Source: Silybum marianum (taxonomy: Eukaryota > Streptophyta > Magnoliopsida > Asterales > Asteraceae). From it: a DNA stretch of 64,000 nt. The stretch spans positions 12,839,501 through 12,903,500 of the forward strand of contig CM072532.1 in assembly GCA_036898165.1 (NCBI GenBank), in the 5' to 3' direction. The translations under genes were made by a program, and so were the position numbers. Every line of letters begins with the position of its first letter. Position 1 is the first letter of the stretch. Under the pieces are notes generated by a model. The model was not told where the DNA came from. It searched no databases and saw nothing but the letters and a program-made list of their open reading frames with translations. Shown piece by piece: positions 22,566 through 34,172 of this stretch.

Positions 22566-24000
22566 GGACGAATTTTGTCACGAATTTCGTCAATTTTTGA
22601 ATCTTGAGCAACTTTTTTATTTTCTTGGTAAAATTGAGTTCGAAAGTGTCATTTGATAGACTTGGCAACCCTATGGTTACACATGCCTTGACTCTAGTTT
22701 TTCTTTTTATTCATGTTGTTGTAGATTTTCCTGAACATACTAGTATCCCTCCTTGTCTCAAAACATAATACCATGATGGTTTCCCACCGCAATTCAATGA
22801 ATCAATAATAAACACAATACATGTGAATCCCGAAAAGAGGAGTTTGTTTCCGAAAAAACTCACACATTCTTTAGACATGATATTCTTTTCTCCAACAAGA
22901 GCTCATTAAATCGAAGTTTTTCTCAAGAACCGGTTGAGTAAAATTTCACCTTCTACTTTGTATAATTATAAATTTATTTTAAATATTTATTATATTAGAT
23001 GGTTAAAAGACAATGGAATACAAGTTATTTAGTTACCAAAATAAAAAAACGATAAAATTGGTTGTACGTGAGCCTACGGTGTTTGTATCTTTGAGTTCTT
23101 TTGTGAAGACCCTAGTCTTGGTTAGAAAATTCTGATTATGAAGTTGTTTGACTTAAAGGCTTCTGATTCTGAAAAGTTATCGATTCTTTTGAGTTGACTT
23201 CTAATCCGTGCCATAACTATTATACAGTTAACTGGTCTCTAATTACTCTAACAATCATTTTACATTAAATATGGAGTTAAAATCAAAATCATGACTAAAA
23301 ATTTAAGATTATCCTTGAGTTAATTTCGTAACATCATGATATAATTAGGTCAAAATATATAACTTAATACAAGGTTATCATGTAGTTATAGTTATGAAAA
23401 AGGTAATTATATTTTTTTTATCCCTGTGGTTTGTTTAAAATTTACAGTTTTAATTTTTATAGTTTAAAAATTATGATTTTCATCCCTATAATTTTAAACT
23501 TATAATCATAAGAGCATCTCCAAAGCTTTTCTAAAATAAAGAATGTAAAATCAAAATCTCTAAAATTATTATCTTCCAACTCCAACAGCTTCTCTATCTT
23601 AAAGATTCTATTAAAAAAATTTATTATTAAAATATATTCAATAAATTTATTATTTTAAAAATCTTTAAAATTATATGGGTTATTTTTGGTGGAAAATTAT
23701 TAAAATAATATTTATCTTTTATTATTTTAAAGATATAGAGAAATTTGTATATTTAAAGATTTTTTAAAAAATCTGTATTTTAAGAAAATGATATAAAAAT
23801 AAGTTTTTATCTATTTTAGAGAAAGGTGTTGGAATGTTACAAATCCGTAGTATTCCATGTGCCATAACGAACTCGCCCCTTTTTGTCATGTCAAGATTTG
23901 GCACATATTTCCATCACCAACAAAACTACCACTTGTGGCTTGTTCTTATACCGGGAGGAACCCTATACCTTTCATGTCGATTTTGATATTCAAAAGAGCC
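22565..24000. other. Intergenic, AT-rich, with Tourist-like MITE relic
   Basis: AGAGCATCTCCAAAGCTTTTC at 23513 and the inverse-like AGAAAGGTGTTGGAATGTTAC at about 23820 mark a degraded Tourist-like MITE of about 320 bp directly upstream of the second saccharopine-dehydrogenase-like gene. No other gene seen. Confidence 0.45.
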
Positions 24001-24058
24001 AACCATTTTCGTTTTGCTTAATTGATCTTAATAAACCCAGTGAAAAGAAGCAAGAAAC

Positions 24059-25550
24059 ATGGCGCAAAGTCAGCTCTCCACTTACGACATTGTTATCTTC
24101 GGAGCATCTGGTTTCACAGGCAAGTACGTAGTCAGGGAAGCTCTCAAGTTTCTCGATTCACCGAATTCGCCTCTCAAAACCCTCGCTCTAGCCGGCCGGA
24201 ACTCTTCTAAACTCTCAGAAACCCTAATATGGGCATCCGCATCTCACCCCGCCGTCCCCTTCCTCATCGCCGATACATCTGACCCACTTTCCCTCCGTCG
24301 CATGGCTTCCCAAACAAAACTCGTCCTGAACTGCGTTGGCCCTTTTCGTCGTTATGGTAATCCCGTCGTTTCTGCCTGTGTTGACGCCGGATGCGATTAC
24401 TTAGATATTTGCGGTGAGCCGGAGTTTATGGAGAGGATGGAAGCTTTTTACCATGAGAAGGCGGTGGAGAAGGGTAGCTTGGTGATTTCCGCTTGTGGGT
24501 TTGATTCAATTCCGGCTGAATTAGGGTTGATGTTCAATTCAAGGAATTGGGTTTCGCCGGCGGTTCCGAATCGGGTTGATGCCTACTTGAGTCTTGAGTC
24601 GGATAAACGGATAGTGGGCAACTTTGGTACGTTCGAATCGGCGGTTTTGGGTGTGGCTAATGCTGATAAGCTAGCGGAGTTGCGGCTATCCAGACCCAAA
24701 AGATCTCGGCCTCCGGTAACACACAATTTAAAATTTCCATCGTTTCATATAATTCGTTCATCATATTTGTGTAATCTTTGCTCGTAGCTCGGAATTATAA
24801 ATTGCTATGCAATTAAGTTCAACTGTTTCATTGATTCATATCTGCCTTTTTTATCAGATTCCTGGTCCTCCTCCTTCAAGAGGATCAACCATAGAACACC
24901 AGAAAAAGATAGGACTTTGGGCAGTGAAACTTCCATCGGCGGATGCCATTGTTGTTAGGAGAACTCTTTCGATCCTTACAGACAACCCGACTGGTCTTGA
25001 AGGTGTCTATGAGGATCCTAAACAGGCAGAGAAACGAGCTGCGTTTTGGTCGACTGTAAAACCTGCTCATTTCGGAGTAAAGATTGCCACCAAGAATCTT
25101 CTGGGTCTTCTCGGATTTTTCCCAGTTGGGTTATCGATTGGGCTGTTGGGAATGTTCTCTTTCGGAAGGTGGCTTCTGTTGACATTCCCTTCATTTTTCA
25201 CCCTTGGGGGATTCAGGAAGAAAGGTCCTACCGAAGAGGAAGTAGCGAGTGCCAGTTTTAAGATGTGGTTTGTTGGGCGTGGCTTTAGTGATTCCAATCG
25301 CGTTTCTGAGGGAAATGCGAAGCCAGATACAGAAATCGTTACCAGAATAATGGGGCCTGAGATTGGGTATTTGACCACTCCCATCATTCTGGTTCAGTGT
25401 GCTCTCATCCTTTTGCAGCAGCGTGGAAATCTTCCTAAAGGTGGTGTCTTTCCTCCTGGGATAGTTTTTGGTCCAACTGATCTTCAAGATCGATTGCAGG
25501 AGAATGGGATTTCGTTTGATTTGATTTCAAAGACTGAAATTTCTACTTAA
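24059..25550 (+). CDS. Saccharopine dehydrogenase-like oxidoreductase, copy 2 (449 aa)
   Basis: The exons are 24059-24715 and 24858-25550 (GT-AG, phase 0, same intron position as copy 1). IVIFGASGFTGKYV supplies the Rossmann Gly15/Gly18/Gly21 motif. The protein is closely similar to copy 1 along its length, with identical blocks such as GCDYLD, GEPEFMERMEA and KGSLVISACGFDS. Residues about 290-330 are strongly hydrophobic (GLLGFFPVGLSIGLLGMF), more so than in copy 1. The two genes are in direct orientation, 5.4 kb apart, so this is a tandem duplication. Both keep the motifs; there is no evidence on which is the parent. Confidence 0.93.
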
Positions 25551-26740
25551 ATGGTATGTTCTTTAGTCAATAAAACGAGTTAGTAATGTTGAACATATGA
25601 TTATGAATTGTTTCCATTATGATTTATGAGTTGTAATAGTAGATCGAAACATCTTATGGTACTTTGGTTGAATGGATCCATCTGCGATTCATATAATTGT
25701 TTGGAAAATGAGAATCGAGACTAACTAATCATTGGGTCTTAGGGGCCATTTACTATATATATATATATATAATATGCATACCTGGTTAGATATGATGGTG
25801 TTTAACAACATCCTCTAAACTTTTACCTGATAAGTGAGAATATGATTCTTACCCGGTCAGTGTCTGATATTTTCCACCTCTGCCCTTGTTTCTTTAAACC
25901 TTCATTTTTCAGAAGCTGTTTCTCTCTCGCCATTCATTCGCTCAACGACCCTTGTCTCCTATAATGCTCGCCGATGTCATTCAGCAGGTATGCTCCCTAT
26001 TCCCTTTCTCTGCTTGTGGGTTGTGTGATTTGCTTGCTTTGCTTTTGGATTCTTTTCCTTCCAAGATTTGTTTGTTTTGTATTTGTTCATTGAAATAGTA
26101 TGTGAGCTGTAATAAATAGTATTGTTGTTCAAATGTATAATAGGGCCTGTTTGTTAGCAGCTTAATTAGACTCACAGCTTATTTGTTCAGCTATAGATTA
26201 CTGTTTGGTAGTTGCTTAATGATAAAGAAAGTGCTTATTCAGTAAGCTTCTAGGAGGGTGCTTTATGCAGAACGCCAAAAAAATTCCAAACCTGCTCATG
26301 CCAATCAAAAAACACGTTCCTTCCCGATCTATACAGCCTGATTAATCCACACAGACAGCTTTATCCAACCAAGCCAACCAAATGGCCCCTTAGTGTTGTT
26401 TGATGTAATTAGTATTTTAGTTATGGGTTCAATGTATATATATATATACATACATATATATAGGTTGTAAATGCAAAAACCAGAAAGGCAATGTCTGTCA
26501 TCTCTAACCTCTTCCTGTTGCTTCTTTGTAAACACCTCTGAGCTAACAAAAGACCCTTCAAACATAAACTAAATAAATAGATTATATATAAAGTGAACAA
26601 AAACAAAATCATTCAATATAGTATGAATAATTATGCATCCAAAGAAAGATCCTTTTGGAGATGAAAGATATTTATGACAACAATTGTATCAAAATCAGTA
26701 AAGATAAATATACAAAAGAAGCAATTCATTCGTTAGTAGT
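25551..26740. other. Intergenic: GGGGCCATTTACT fragment and hAT-like MITE
   Basis: TTAGGGGCCATTTACTATA at about 25738 matches an end of the TAA-duplicating family seen at 45622. An hAT-like foldback runs from about 26144 (AGGGCCTGTTTGTTAGCAG) to about 26392 (AACCAAATGGCCCCTTA). ATGCTCGCCGATGTCATTC followed by AGCAG|GTATGC at 25964 looks like a short first exon, but I found no continuation. Confidence 0.45.
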
Positions 26741-26747
26741 TTCTTTT

Positions 26748-29700
26748 TTATTCAAGGTGGTCGTGCGGTCTAAACGACATAAACATTGCAGCATAATGTC
26801 GAAGCCGATCACTGTTCCCGACCCTGTAAATTGCCGCATCTCTCCTCATTCTTGAAACATAACGCCTCCAAGCAAGCTGTATATTAATGGCAGCCCACGT
26901 TCTCCAATTCGAAGAATAGTATCTTGCGGTTCTCTTCGTTTTTTCATTTACAAAAGTGTAGCGAAAATGATTGGTAATGTACCTTAGATGCTTTGCATCT
27001 AGCGCAAATGCTTCGGTTGCTTTGACACATGTGAATGTTGCAGTTGCAGCAGGATAACGGTCGATAAATGGAATACGAAGGCACCATGAAAGAAGCTCGT
27101 CTCCAAAGAAACTTCCGGAATCCAATATGCTCGTTGCAACCATCCCTCGACTTAGCCACTGACTTCTTTTAACTCGTCCGTGAACTACAAACACCATTCT
27201 TTGGACTGGATCTCCTTCTCGGATAATCTGTGAGACATTTAAGTACAAATGTTTTTTGTTAGCTTAATTATTCGTAAAAAAAACAACATGCACCTGGGTT
27301 TTGTGATGACACCTTCTCGCCCTTTGAGTAGACTAAAAACGTGACACGGTCGCAAATATTGTCGAGAATAACATCATCCATTGACTCGAATAGTGGTGCC
27401 TGAAACTTTATAAATTAGCGAGTTTGAACTCAAAAACAAAGATAACGGTTGATAATAAAGATGGCATCTACAATACCTTTTTTATCATGTCCAAACAAAG
27501 ATAACGTTTGATATCACGTCTTAATCCTTCAGGCAAATCTTTAACCATGTCCATATCGTCTTCACCTCGCATAACGGACCATCTTTGGTTCTCGAAATGG
27601 CGGACCCTTTTTCTCAAATGAGAAGGCAATTGTCGTCGCTTCATCCAACATTCTATGTCCCTTAACCTAACCTGCATTTTCGTAGTCCTTCCCGCCAGTG
27701 CATACAAGAAAACCTATTCGACCATTACCAATTAACACCGATCAACAAACAGTTTTCAAATAAGCATGGAGGAAAGAGAAGTAGTTTTTTTTTTGGGTGT
27801 ATATAATATTTATATACGATAAATGTAATAAATAAACTCACACCCTCCTCATCTTTGGTGAGGTTTGAACCCCTGACCTCCTAGGAGGGCAAGGGCTTCG
27901 ATATCGCTAAGCCAAAGACCCTTTGGTAGAAAGAAAAGTAGTTGATGACCTGAATGTTCCCAATTAAGGCGGTGAAGAGCAATAGTCCAACGAGCACCAT
28001 ATAACAGGCTAAAATCACCTCCAAGACTTGGCTGGTGGGTTCGAGAATGTTGCCCATAGTGCTGCAAGTAAGCGGATCACAACTTTACCATTCTTTATAA
28101 CTATATATATATTATTTATATATATATATATATTATATGGAGGAAAGTTCAAATGCGAGCTCAAATTTGGGTGTGACCGTGAGGACAAATGAGAGCGCGA
28201 CACGTGTCTGAATATAGATTATTCAGACTGAATATTTCTTTGAATGAGACATGTGTCGCACTCTTATTTGTCCTCACGTTCACATCAAATTTGAGTTTGC
28301 ATTTGAACCGCCCATATATATATATGTATGTATGTATATGTTGTGGTAATGTTAAGAAGAACCTGAAAGACATGAGACCCCATAGGTTGCTGTACAAGAC
28401 CTTAGTGACGACAGAATCAGTTGAAATAATGGGAATGGCAAACTCATAGATTCCATAAGGAAAAGAAGCATCTTCATCTAAACACATGGAGTTTGATCTG
28501 GAGTTGAAGTGATTTTGGCATGATAGAATGAGTCGGCTACATTTCTTGCTAGCATCGCATTGTTTCACTAAGCATGACACAACTCGTTGTATGGCTAATG
28601 CGTACCAATATCCTCCTGATGCCTACACACAATGATCACTTCCATTCTTACCAAAAATCAAACACACATTTCGTTTACTTCATACACACAATTTGTAAAA
28701 TTTCAGATTCACACAGTAGGGAACGGTGGTGGGTAGGGGTGTAAATGGGCCGAGTCAAATAACAAGTTATTCGAGCTCGGCTCAAAAAAATTATACCTGA
28801 CTCGAGCTTGAATAAATATCTCGATGTAGGGTTCGAGCTCAAATATTTTTTATGTTATCGAGCTCAATGCTTGTTTATGGGCTCATACTCGTGATCAATT
28901 AACTTGACTTAGGTTGATAATTTTTATATTTTTATATTTTTATCATATTACTTATGAACATACGAGTATGTTTTTTTTTTTGGAAAGGGTATCCTAGGCA
29001 TTTGTCTAGACTAATCCCCGACAATTTTAAGACTGTTAAAGCATGCAGCCCTGAGATAATTCCCCAGTGGCCACAAGTTGTTTGCGCCTGGATTCGAACC
29101 TGGGGTAGATGGGTTATCTAGCCTCATCCCCCACAAGTCTTAACCAGTACGCCACAAGCCTTGTGGTTAACATATGAGTATGTTTGGGCTTCAAAAAGTA
29201 TTCAAATGGCTCGGTTCGGCTTAAAATTTTCAATCGAGCTTTTGAACGAGCCGAGTTAAACATGGTTGTATGACACTCTACTCGTTAAGTTAAATGAGTT
29301 ATAATTTGTGTTCGAGATTGACTCGAGCTCGAGAATTATTAACTTTGAGCTTGAATAGCTCGTTAAAAGATCTTGTTTAGACACCTAATGGTGGTCTTGT
29401 TGGTTGTGTTGTGTCACATTTGTGTTTGTTTGGTTTTCTAATCTCATTGTTAAGATATCTCCAACATATTCTCAAAAATAAAGAAAGTGAGGATTTTGGA
29501 CAATTTTTTGTTCCAACAAATTTACTAAAACTTTTACCAAAATGGTGAAAGTAGGAGATAGAGTGCAACAATCTCAAAATTTAAAGAAATCCTAAAATGA
29601 TTACCATTAAAGATAAACATATTTTATTATATTCTACCAATAATAAATCTTAAAATTAAATGTTTAAATAAGAGAAATAATGTTTTATCAAACGTATGGA

Positions 29701-31352
29701 ATATTTTAATGATGTAATTTAAAAATAAAAAAATTCTTGGAGTTGAATGCAATAAATTTTAGGGAGTTTGAATTTTAATTTTTTTAATTTTAGATTTTTC
29801 TTTAAAGATCTTTTGAAGATACTTTAGCACATAAAAGCAAAGAGAGACAAAGAAGATAGTGGGAAAATAAATTGTTATGAGGCATTATGACGTTAAGGTT
29901 TGGGTTTATCGACATGTTAACCTCTATGGTTATACTATAAGACTTGGCTAGCATTGTAATGTGTTATAGCGTGTTACATCGTGTTTTGGTGCGTTACAAT
30001 ATGTTATTTTGTAATGTATATGTTATTTTTAATAATCAATATATAACTTAAGGGATAAAATTGTACCGTGTGCCTGCCTTTTTGGTTTGGCTTTGTAGTT
30101 GGGTTTGTCTTGATTTGAAATAAAATTGCCTTTAAAAAAAATCACTGAAAGGATAAATGATAATTAATTAATTATGTATGAGAACTGAGACATGATACTT
30201 AAATAAACATAAAAAGAAAACTCAAAAACTAAAACTTTAACTAGATAAATACTTACTCTCATGCTCGTACATGAATAGTAAACGTTTACTTAGGTAAGCG
30301 CTTACCAAGTCATATTACCTTACCAAGTTATATTACCTTACTGGAGGAATACGATAAATACCAAAATTTTACCCGATAAGAGCAAACACAAGAAAAACAA
30401 GGACCAAGAATCTTAACCCGGGTAAGTGATTGCGGCGACTCTTACCATGGTAAGCGCTTACCGGATAAATTGTTACATACAATGTTGTTTTGGTGGACAA
30501 AAATCTTACCCGGTAAGTAAGTGATAGTGTTGAATTTTACTGGTAAGCACTTACCCGGATAAAATTTAGTAAACGGCCCCTAAATAGAGGTTGTAGAAAT
30601 TTAATCCCAGTTTTGCATTCTTGATATTATTTTTTATCAGTGATTCTTCTTTCTTTTCGAGTTTTATTACTTTGTATAAATTTAATCTGTTCTACGGTTT
30701 TATTCAAAACACAAGGGTGTGTGTATATACACATATATGTCGTCTTATGATATGTCTTGAAATATGTCGTGGTCTATCTATAACTCGTAAAACTTGAGAC
30801 ATGACCTTATCGTCACGGCCAGGGGCAGAGCCAAGGTGGCTTGGGCACCCCCTGAAATTATAAAAATATTATTCATATAGATATAATTTAATAAATTATC
30901 CTACAATATCATTTAATTTAATTTAATACACAAACACTTTCTTGGATCAACTGGCTAACCAATTAATTGTAATATTATATTTACTTCCCAAAATCTGATT
31001 TTTACATTAGCCACACGTCGTCAAAATCAGAATTCAATCATATTTACCTTCCAAGATTGATAATGAAAAGAACGTTTTTACCAAGATTGATAATGAAAAT
31101 GACGTTTTTACCAAGGTAATATCATAGATAGGTTTCAAAAAATGAAAACTCAATTAGATCATTATTGGTTTCGTAAAGGTCTAAATATTATGAATATAAT
31201 ATCATTATTTTGCTATTTATATTTTACCCTATACTCCTCCAAATGAAAGTTTTTAACACTACCCCTAGTCACGGCTCACATTATTTAAAACGTTGGTTTT
31301 CACCGAGGGAGGAGAGAGAATGGTGAGGGAAGCTGCTGGTGAGACAAAACTA

Positions 31353-31394
<42 letters not shown>

Positions 31395-33990
31395 GTTATT
31401 ACATATTCATATTTTATGTTTTATTGAGAGAAAGATAAAAAGAAATGGTATAAAAACAGAAACACCCTCGACATATTAAAGGTCATTGGATTTATTTTTT
31501 TGGTTCCATTAGAAGAAGGGACCTAGTAAAAAAATCACTAAACACAAAGACCATGAACGTGATTTACTCAAATAATAATAATAATGATAACAGGACAGGA
31601 CCCACATGTGACATGGGTGGGCCACGTGCATCATGACAAAATGAGGTCTTGCTTTAAACAGAAACACAGCTTTAACGGAAATTTACTTGGCCATTTTTTA
31701 TAGTATTTTTCAATTTTTAGACATTTTCTAAAAGAGTTTTTTTAAATAGTCAAAGTTTACGCAGAGGCTTTTCGTAAAAAGTAGACTTTCTGTCTAAAAA
31801 CCATTTTCCTCCAAAAGTTTGAATATTTATAAGCCTTTCTGTGTAAAGCTGCTTTAAAGTTTGAAAGTATGGTTTCTCCGTAAAAAATGTCCGGTTAGAA
31901 AAAAAAGAAACGTCATGTGTCAACAACACATTTTTTACGCATAAACCATACTTTCTACTATTTTTTAAAAAAATTAAAACAATTTATTTATAATAAATAA
32001 TATATTAAATATTTAATATATATATATATATATATTAAAATTAATTATATAACACTATTAAATAATTAGAAACCTTAAATATTTAAAAATTTTGATTTTA
32101 AATTATAAAAAAATTAAATTATTTATTTAATATTAATTCTGAAAATTAAAAAAGACACCTTTGCACAATAAGTTTACACAGAAAGCTTATTTTTTTGAGT
32201 AAATATTTTTTTTAAATAAAAAACAATTATTTACGCAGTAAATATGATTTTTGCGTAAACATTATGCATAAAAAAAATATATTTATATTTATAAGTTCAA
32301 AAAATTGAATTAAAAAAAAGCTGAAAACAAAATCATAGTTTTTATGTCATGTCCATCACCCTACAATTTACTTTTATTGTACTTTCACGTATCATCTTTT
32401 AACATCTTGGGCGGGCGGGCAGGCATTTATGTATTAGACACGTGTCTACATATCCTTGCAACACAACACAAGGAGGGAACATTCAAATTTCAAACCACTA
32501 TTTTCTTCAATTTTCCAAACGGAACATTCCATTTCAAGATTTTTAATTAAATATTACTACTAATATATGCAATTTAATTTAATTTAATTATATATAAAAA
32601 AGAAAAGTGAAAAGAAAAGAAAAGACATACGTGAGAAGCGAGGAAGTAAGCTGTGAAACTGAGGCCAAAACGCCACCAGATTGAGCCAAATACGTAACCG
32701 GTAACCTGCCGTGAACGTTGCATTAAACAGTAACAGTGATACACTTTTGGGATGAATTGAACCATGAATACCACCTGCACTATCACCATTACCATCCATA
32801 TCTTTTCTTCTTTCACTAACCTTGGTGCCACCCACAAATACACCACCTGCATGCCAATAATTAATTAAACCATATATACATATATATAACTCTTAATCAA
32901 TGTATCATATATATATATACATATATATAACTCTTAATCAATGTATCATATATATATACATTGATGTGAATGATTAATTAATGAGTGGGGAATTGAATTG
33001 ACCTGGGGGATTGGTAATATAACGAATGCATCTAACCAAAATCCCTTTAGGGAAGCAAGGTAATGAAAGGCGATATCACGTGCATCCCACACGAGCCTTC
33101 CACACCCAACTACCAAAGATTCCTTAGACACGTAAGCTAAACGGAACTGAAGCAAGATGTGGCACAAAAGCATGGCGTCGACGCAAGTCCGTATAAAACT
33201 CACCCACCTCGTTACCCTTGTGTCTATATATAAACATGGCCCACCACCGCCACCGCCACCGCCCTCCTCCGCCGGATCATCATCCATTGCCACTGCAAAA
33301 AAGAAAAACGGATCCACGGCCAATGCGGCGTACCGTGCCAGAAGAACCACCCGATTCCATTGCAATACCCGCTCGCTACGCGGATCCAAAATGCGACCCG
33401 GTGATGGCCACCTCCGGTTTTGATCTGTAACATGTCGGCCGGAGTTGATCGGGGTTAAAGATGAACCGGCGAGAGCCTCCCATGCAGGTTGATGGCTCGG
33501 ATCGCAGCTTGTGGAGTGGAAATGAGGAACTCCGAATTGACTACAAGCGTAACATTGTTGCACCTCGTCGTCGGAATTGTTACTCTTCTCTCGCCGGAAT
33601 CCGGCATTGAACCATCTAAGTATTTAGTCAACAATTAATAAAACTAAACACAGAATAAACAAGAGAATGTGATATATATATATATATAGAGGGGAAAGTT
33701 CAAATGTGAACTCATTTTTGGTTGTGAACGTGAGGACGAATCTCAGCCACTTATCCGGTCAATAAAGGCGGCTTTGACCTGGTTCCCTCCTTTAATAATC
33801 TCCACCCTCCCATGAATCGCGTCAATCCTCCGTGATCACGTCCATCATAACCGAAGATGTGTGGCTGAGATTCGTCCTCACGTTCACAATCAAAAATAAG
33901 TTCACATTTGAACCTAACCCTATATATATATATATATATACATAATTGAATGAATTAGTAATCGGAAATAATAAGGAACCTGAAGATCAT
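26748..33990 (-). CDS. CNGC2: Cyclic nucleotide-gated channel, CNGC2-type, 8 coding exons, 671 aa
   Basis: The exons in transcript order are 33990-33980, 33615-33003, 32846-32631, 28622-28363, 28061-27950, 27713-27477, 27399-27313 and 27227-26748. All are GT-AG and the phases agree. The N-terminus has CYACSQFGVPHFHSTSCD and SLTPI, both characteristic of CNGC2. Membrane segments lie across exons 2-5. A cyclic-nucleotide-binding domain (IIREGDPVQRMVFVVHGRVK, GSFFGDELLSWCL) and an IQ motif (INIQLAWRRYVSRMRR) follow. The end AAMFMSFRPHDHLE is CNGC2-like. CNGC2 is a plasma-membrane cation channel in Ca2+ signalling and immunity. The pore reads STMGNILEPTS, unlike the A-N-D filter I recall for Arabidopsis. 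The protein is about 50 aa shorter than Arabidopsis CNGC2. The first exon carries only 11 coding bases. Confidence 0.9.
27787..27929 (-). mobile_element. tRNA-derived SINE in CNGC2 intron 5
   Basis: On the minus strand it carries a B box GGTTCAAACCT (27871-27861) downstream of GGCTTAGCGATATCG, and ends in an A-run (plus-strand T-run at 27785). A 14-bp duplication, AAAGAGAAGTAGTT and AAAGAAAAGTAGTT, lies at 27773-27786 and 27930-27943 (13 of 14 match). Confidence 0.8.
28139..28313. mobile_element. Hairpin element, stem type B, in CNGC2 intron 4
   Basis: GAAAGTTCAAATGCGAGCTC at the left and TGAGTTTGCATTTGAACC at the right are inverse-like. The core has ATTCAGACTGAAT, and GCGACACGTGTCTGAATA and its inverse are on the arms. 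(TA)n lies on both sides. Confidence 0.78.
28734..29387. mobile_element. hAT-like element carrying a SINE, in CNGC2 intron 3
   Basis: The left end is TAGGGGTGTAAATGGGCCGAG and the right end TTTAGACACCTA. Both halves are rich in inverted GAGCTCGA-type motifs. The flanking 8 bp are gtggtggg and atggtggt, an imperfect duplication. A complete SINE (28971-29168) sits inside. Confidence 0.6.
28971..29168 (-). mobile_element. tRNA-derived SINE
   Basis: Read on the minus strand it begins AAGGCTTGTGGCGTACTGG (A-box-like), has B box GGTTCGAATCC (29100-29090), then GGGGATTAGTCTAGAC and an A-run. The target duplication AACATACGAGTATG / AACATATGAGTATG lies at 28957-28970 and 29169-29182 (13 of 14). Its 3' half matches the SINE at 62443. 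Confidence 0.85.
29440..29830. mobile_element. Degenerate Tourist-like MITE in CNGC2 intron 3
   Basis: AAGATATCTCCAACATATTC at the left and a worn inverse (AAGATCTTTTGAAGATACTT) at the right enclose AT-rich sequence. No coding potential. Confidence 0.4.
30275..30583. mobile_element. GTAAGCGCTTACC-rich element with GGGGCCGTTTA end
   Basis: Repeated GGTAAGCGCTTACC palindromes end in TTAGTAAACGGCCCC followed by TAA. It is related to the complete element at 45622-45905. The left end is not clear. Confidence 0.5.
30590..32570. repeat. AT-rich intron-3 sequence with (AAT)n microsatellite
   Basis: An (AAT)n run of about 14 units lies at about 31351-31393. Other content is AT-rich with AAAACGTTTACGCAGA-type inverted fragments (31700-32260). 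This is inside the 4-kb third intron of the CNGC2-type gene. No independent gene. Confidence 0.55.
33689..33920. mobile_element. TA-flanked hairpin element, stem type E, in CNGC2 intron 1
   Basis: The left end has GGGGAAAGTTCAAATGTGAA and TTGTGAACGTGAGGACGAAT; the right end has ATTCGTCCTCACGTTCACAA and TTCACATTTGAACC. The interior CTCAGCCACTTATCC differs from type B. (TA)n lies on both sides. Confidence 0.75.
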
Positions 33991-34071
33991 GGCGGAGACG
34001 GTGGTGCTTATCGGATTTTGTTACAGATGGCGAGGAGAGTAATGTGAGGTGAAGTATAGTCACCATGGGGC

Positions 34072-34087
34072 TCACTTATATATATAT
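34072..34087 (-). promoter_or_regulatory. Possible TATA element of the CNGC2-type gene
   Basis: On the minus strand TATATATATAAG lies about 85-100 bp upstream of the start codon. It also borders a (GA)n tract and a hairpin insertion, so it may simply be microsatellite. Confidence 0.3.
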
Positions 34088-34172
34088 GGAGAGAGAGAGA
34101 GTGGAGAGAGAGAGAGAGGAGGTTGAAACGAGAACTTGTAAATTTAAACGGACAAAGGAACCTCTTTTGGAC

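Noticed and set aside
25964..25987. Short first exon ATGCTCGCCGATGTC... followed by a GTATGC donor
   Set aside because: It looks like a start exon, but no acceptor with a continuing recognisable frame was found in the following 700 bp.
27800..29165. Additional true tRNA genes at the B-box motifs near 27861 and 29090
   Set aside because: The acceptor and anticodon arms do not fold as a tRNA. Tails and target duplications show they are SINEs.
33157..33433. Plus-strand frames in the CNGC2-type second exon
   Set aside because: They are antisense shadows of a conserved coding exon; the Pro/His run is the reverse of its poly-Gly stretch.
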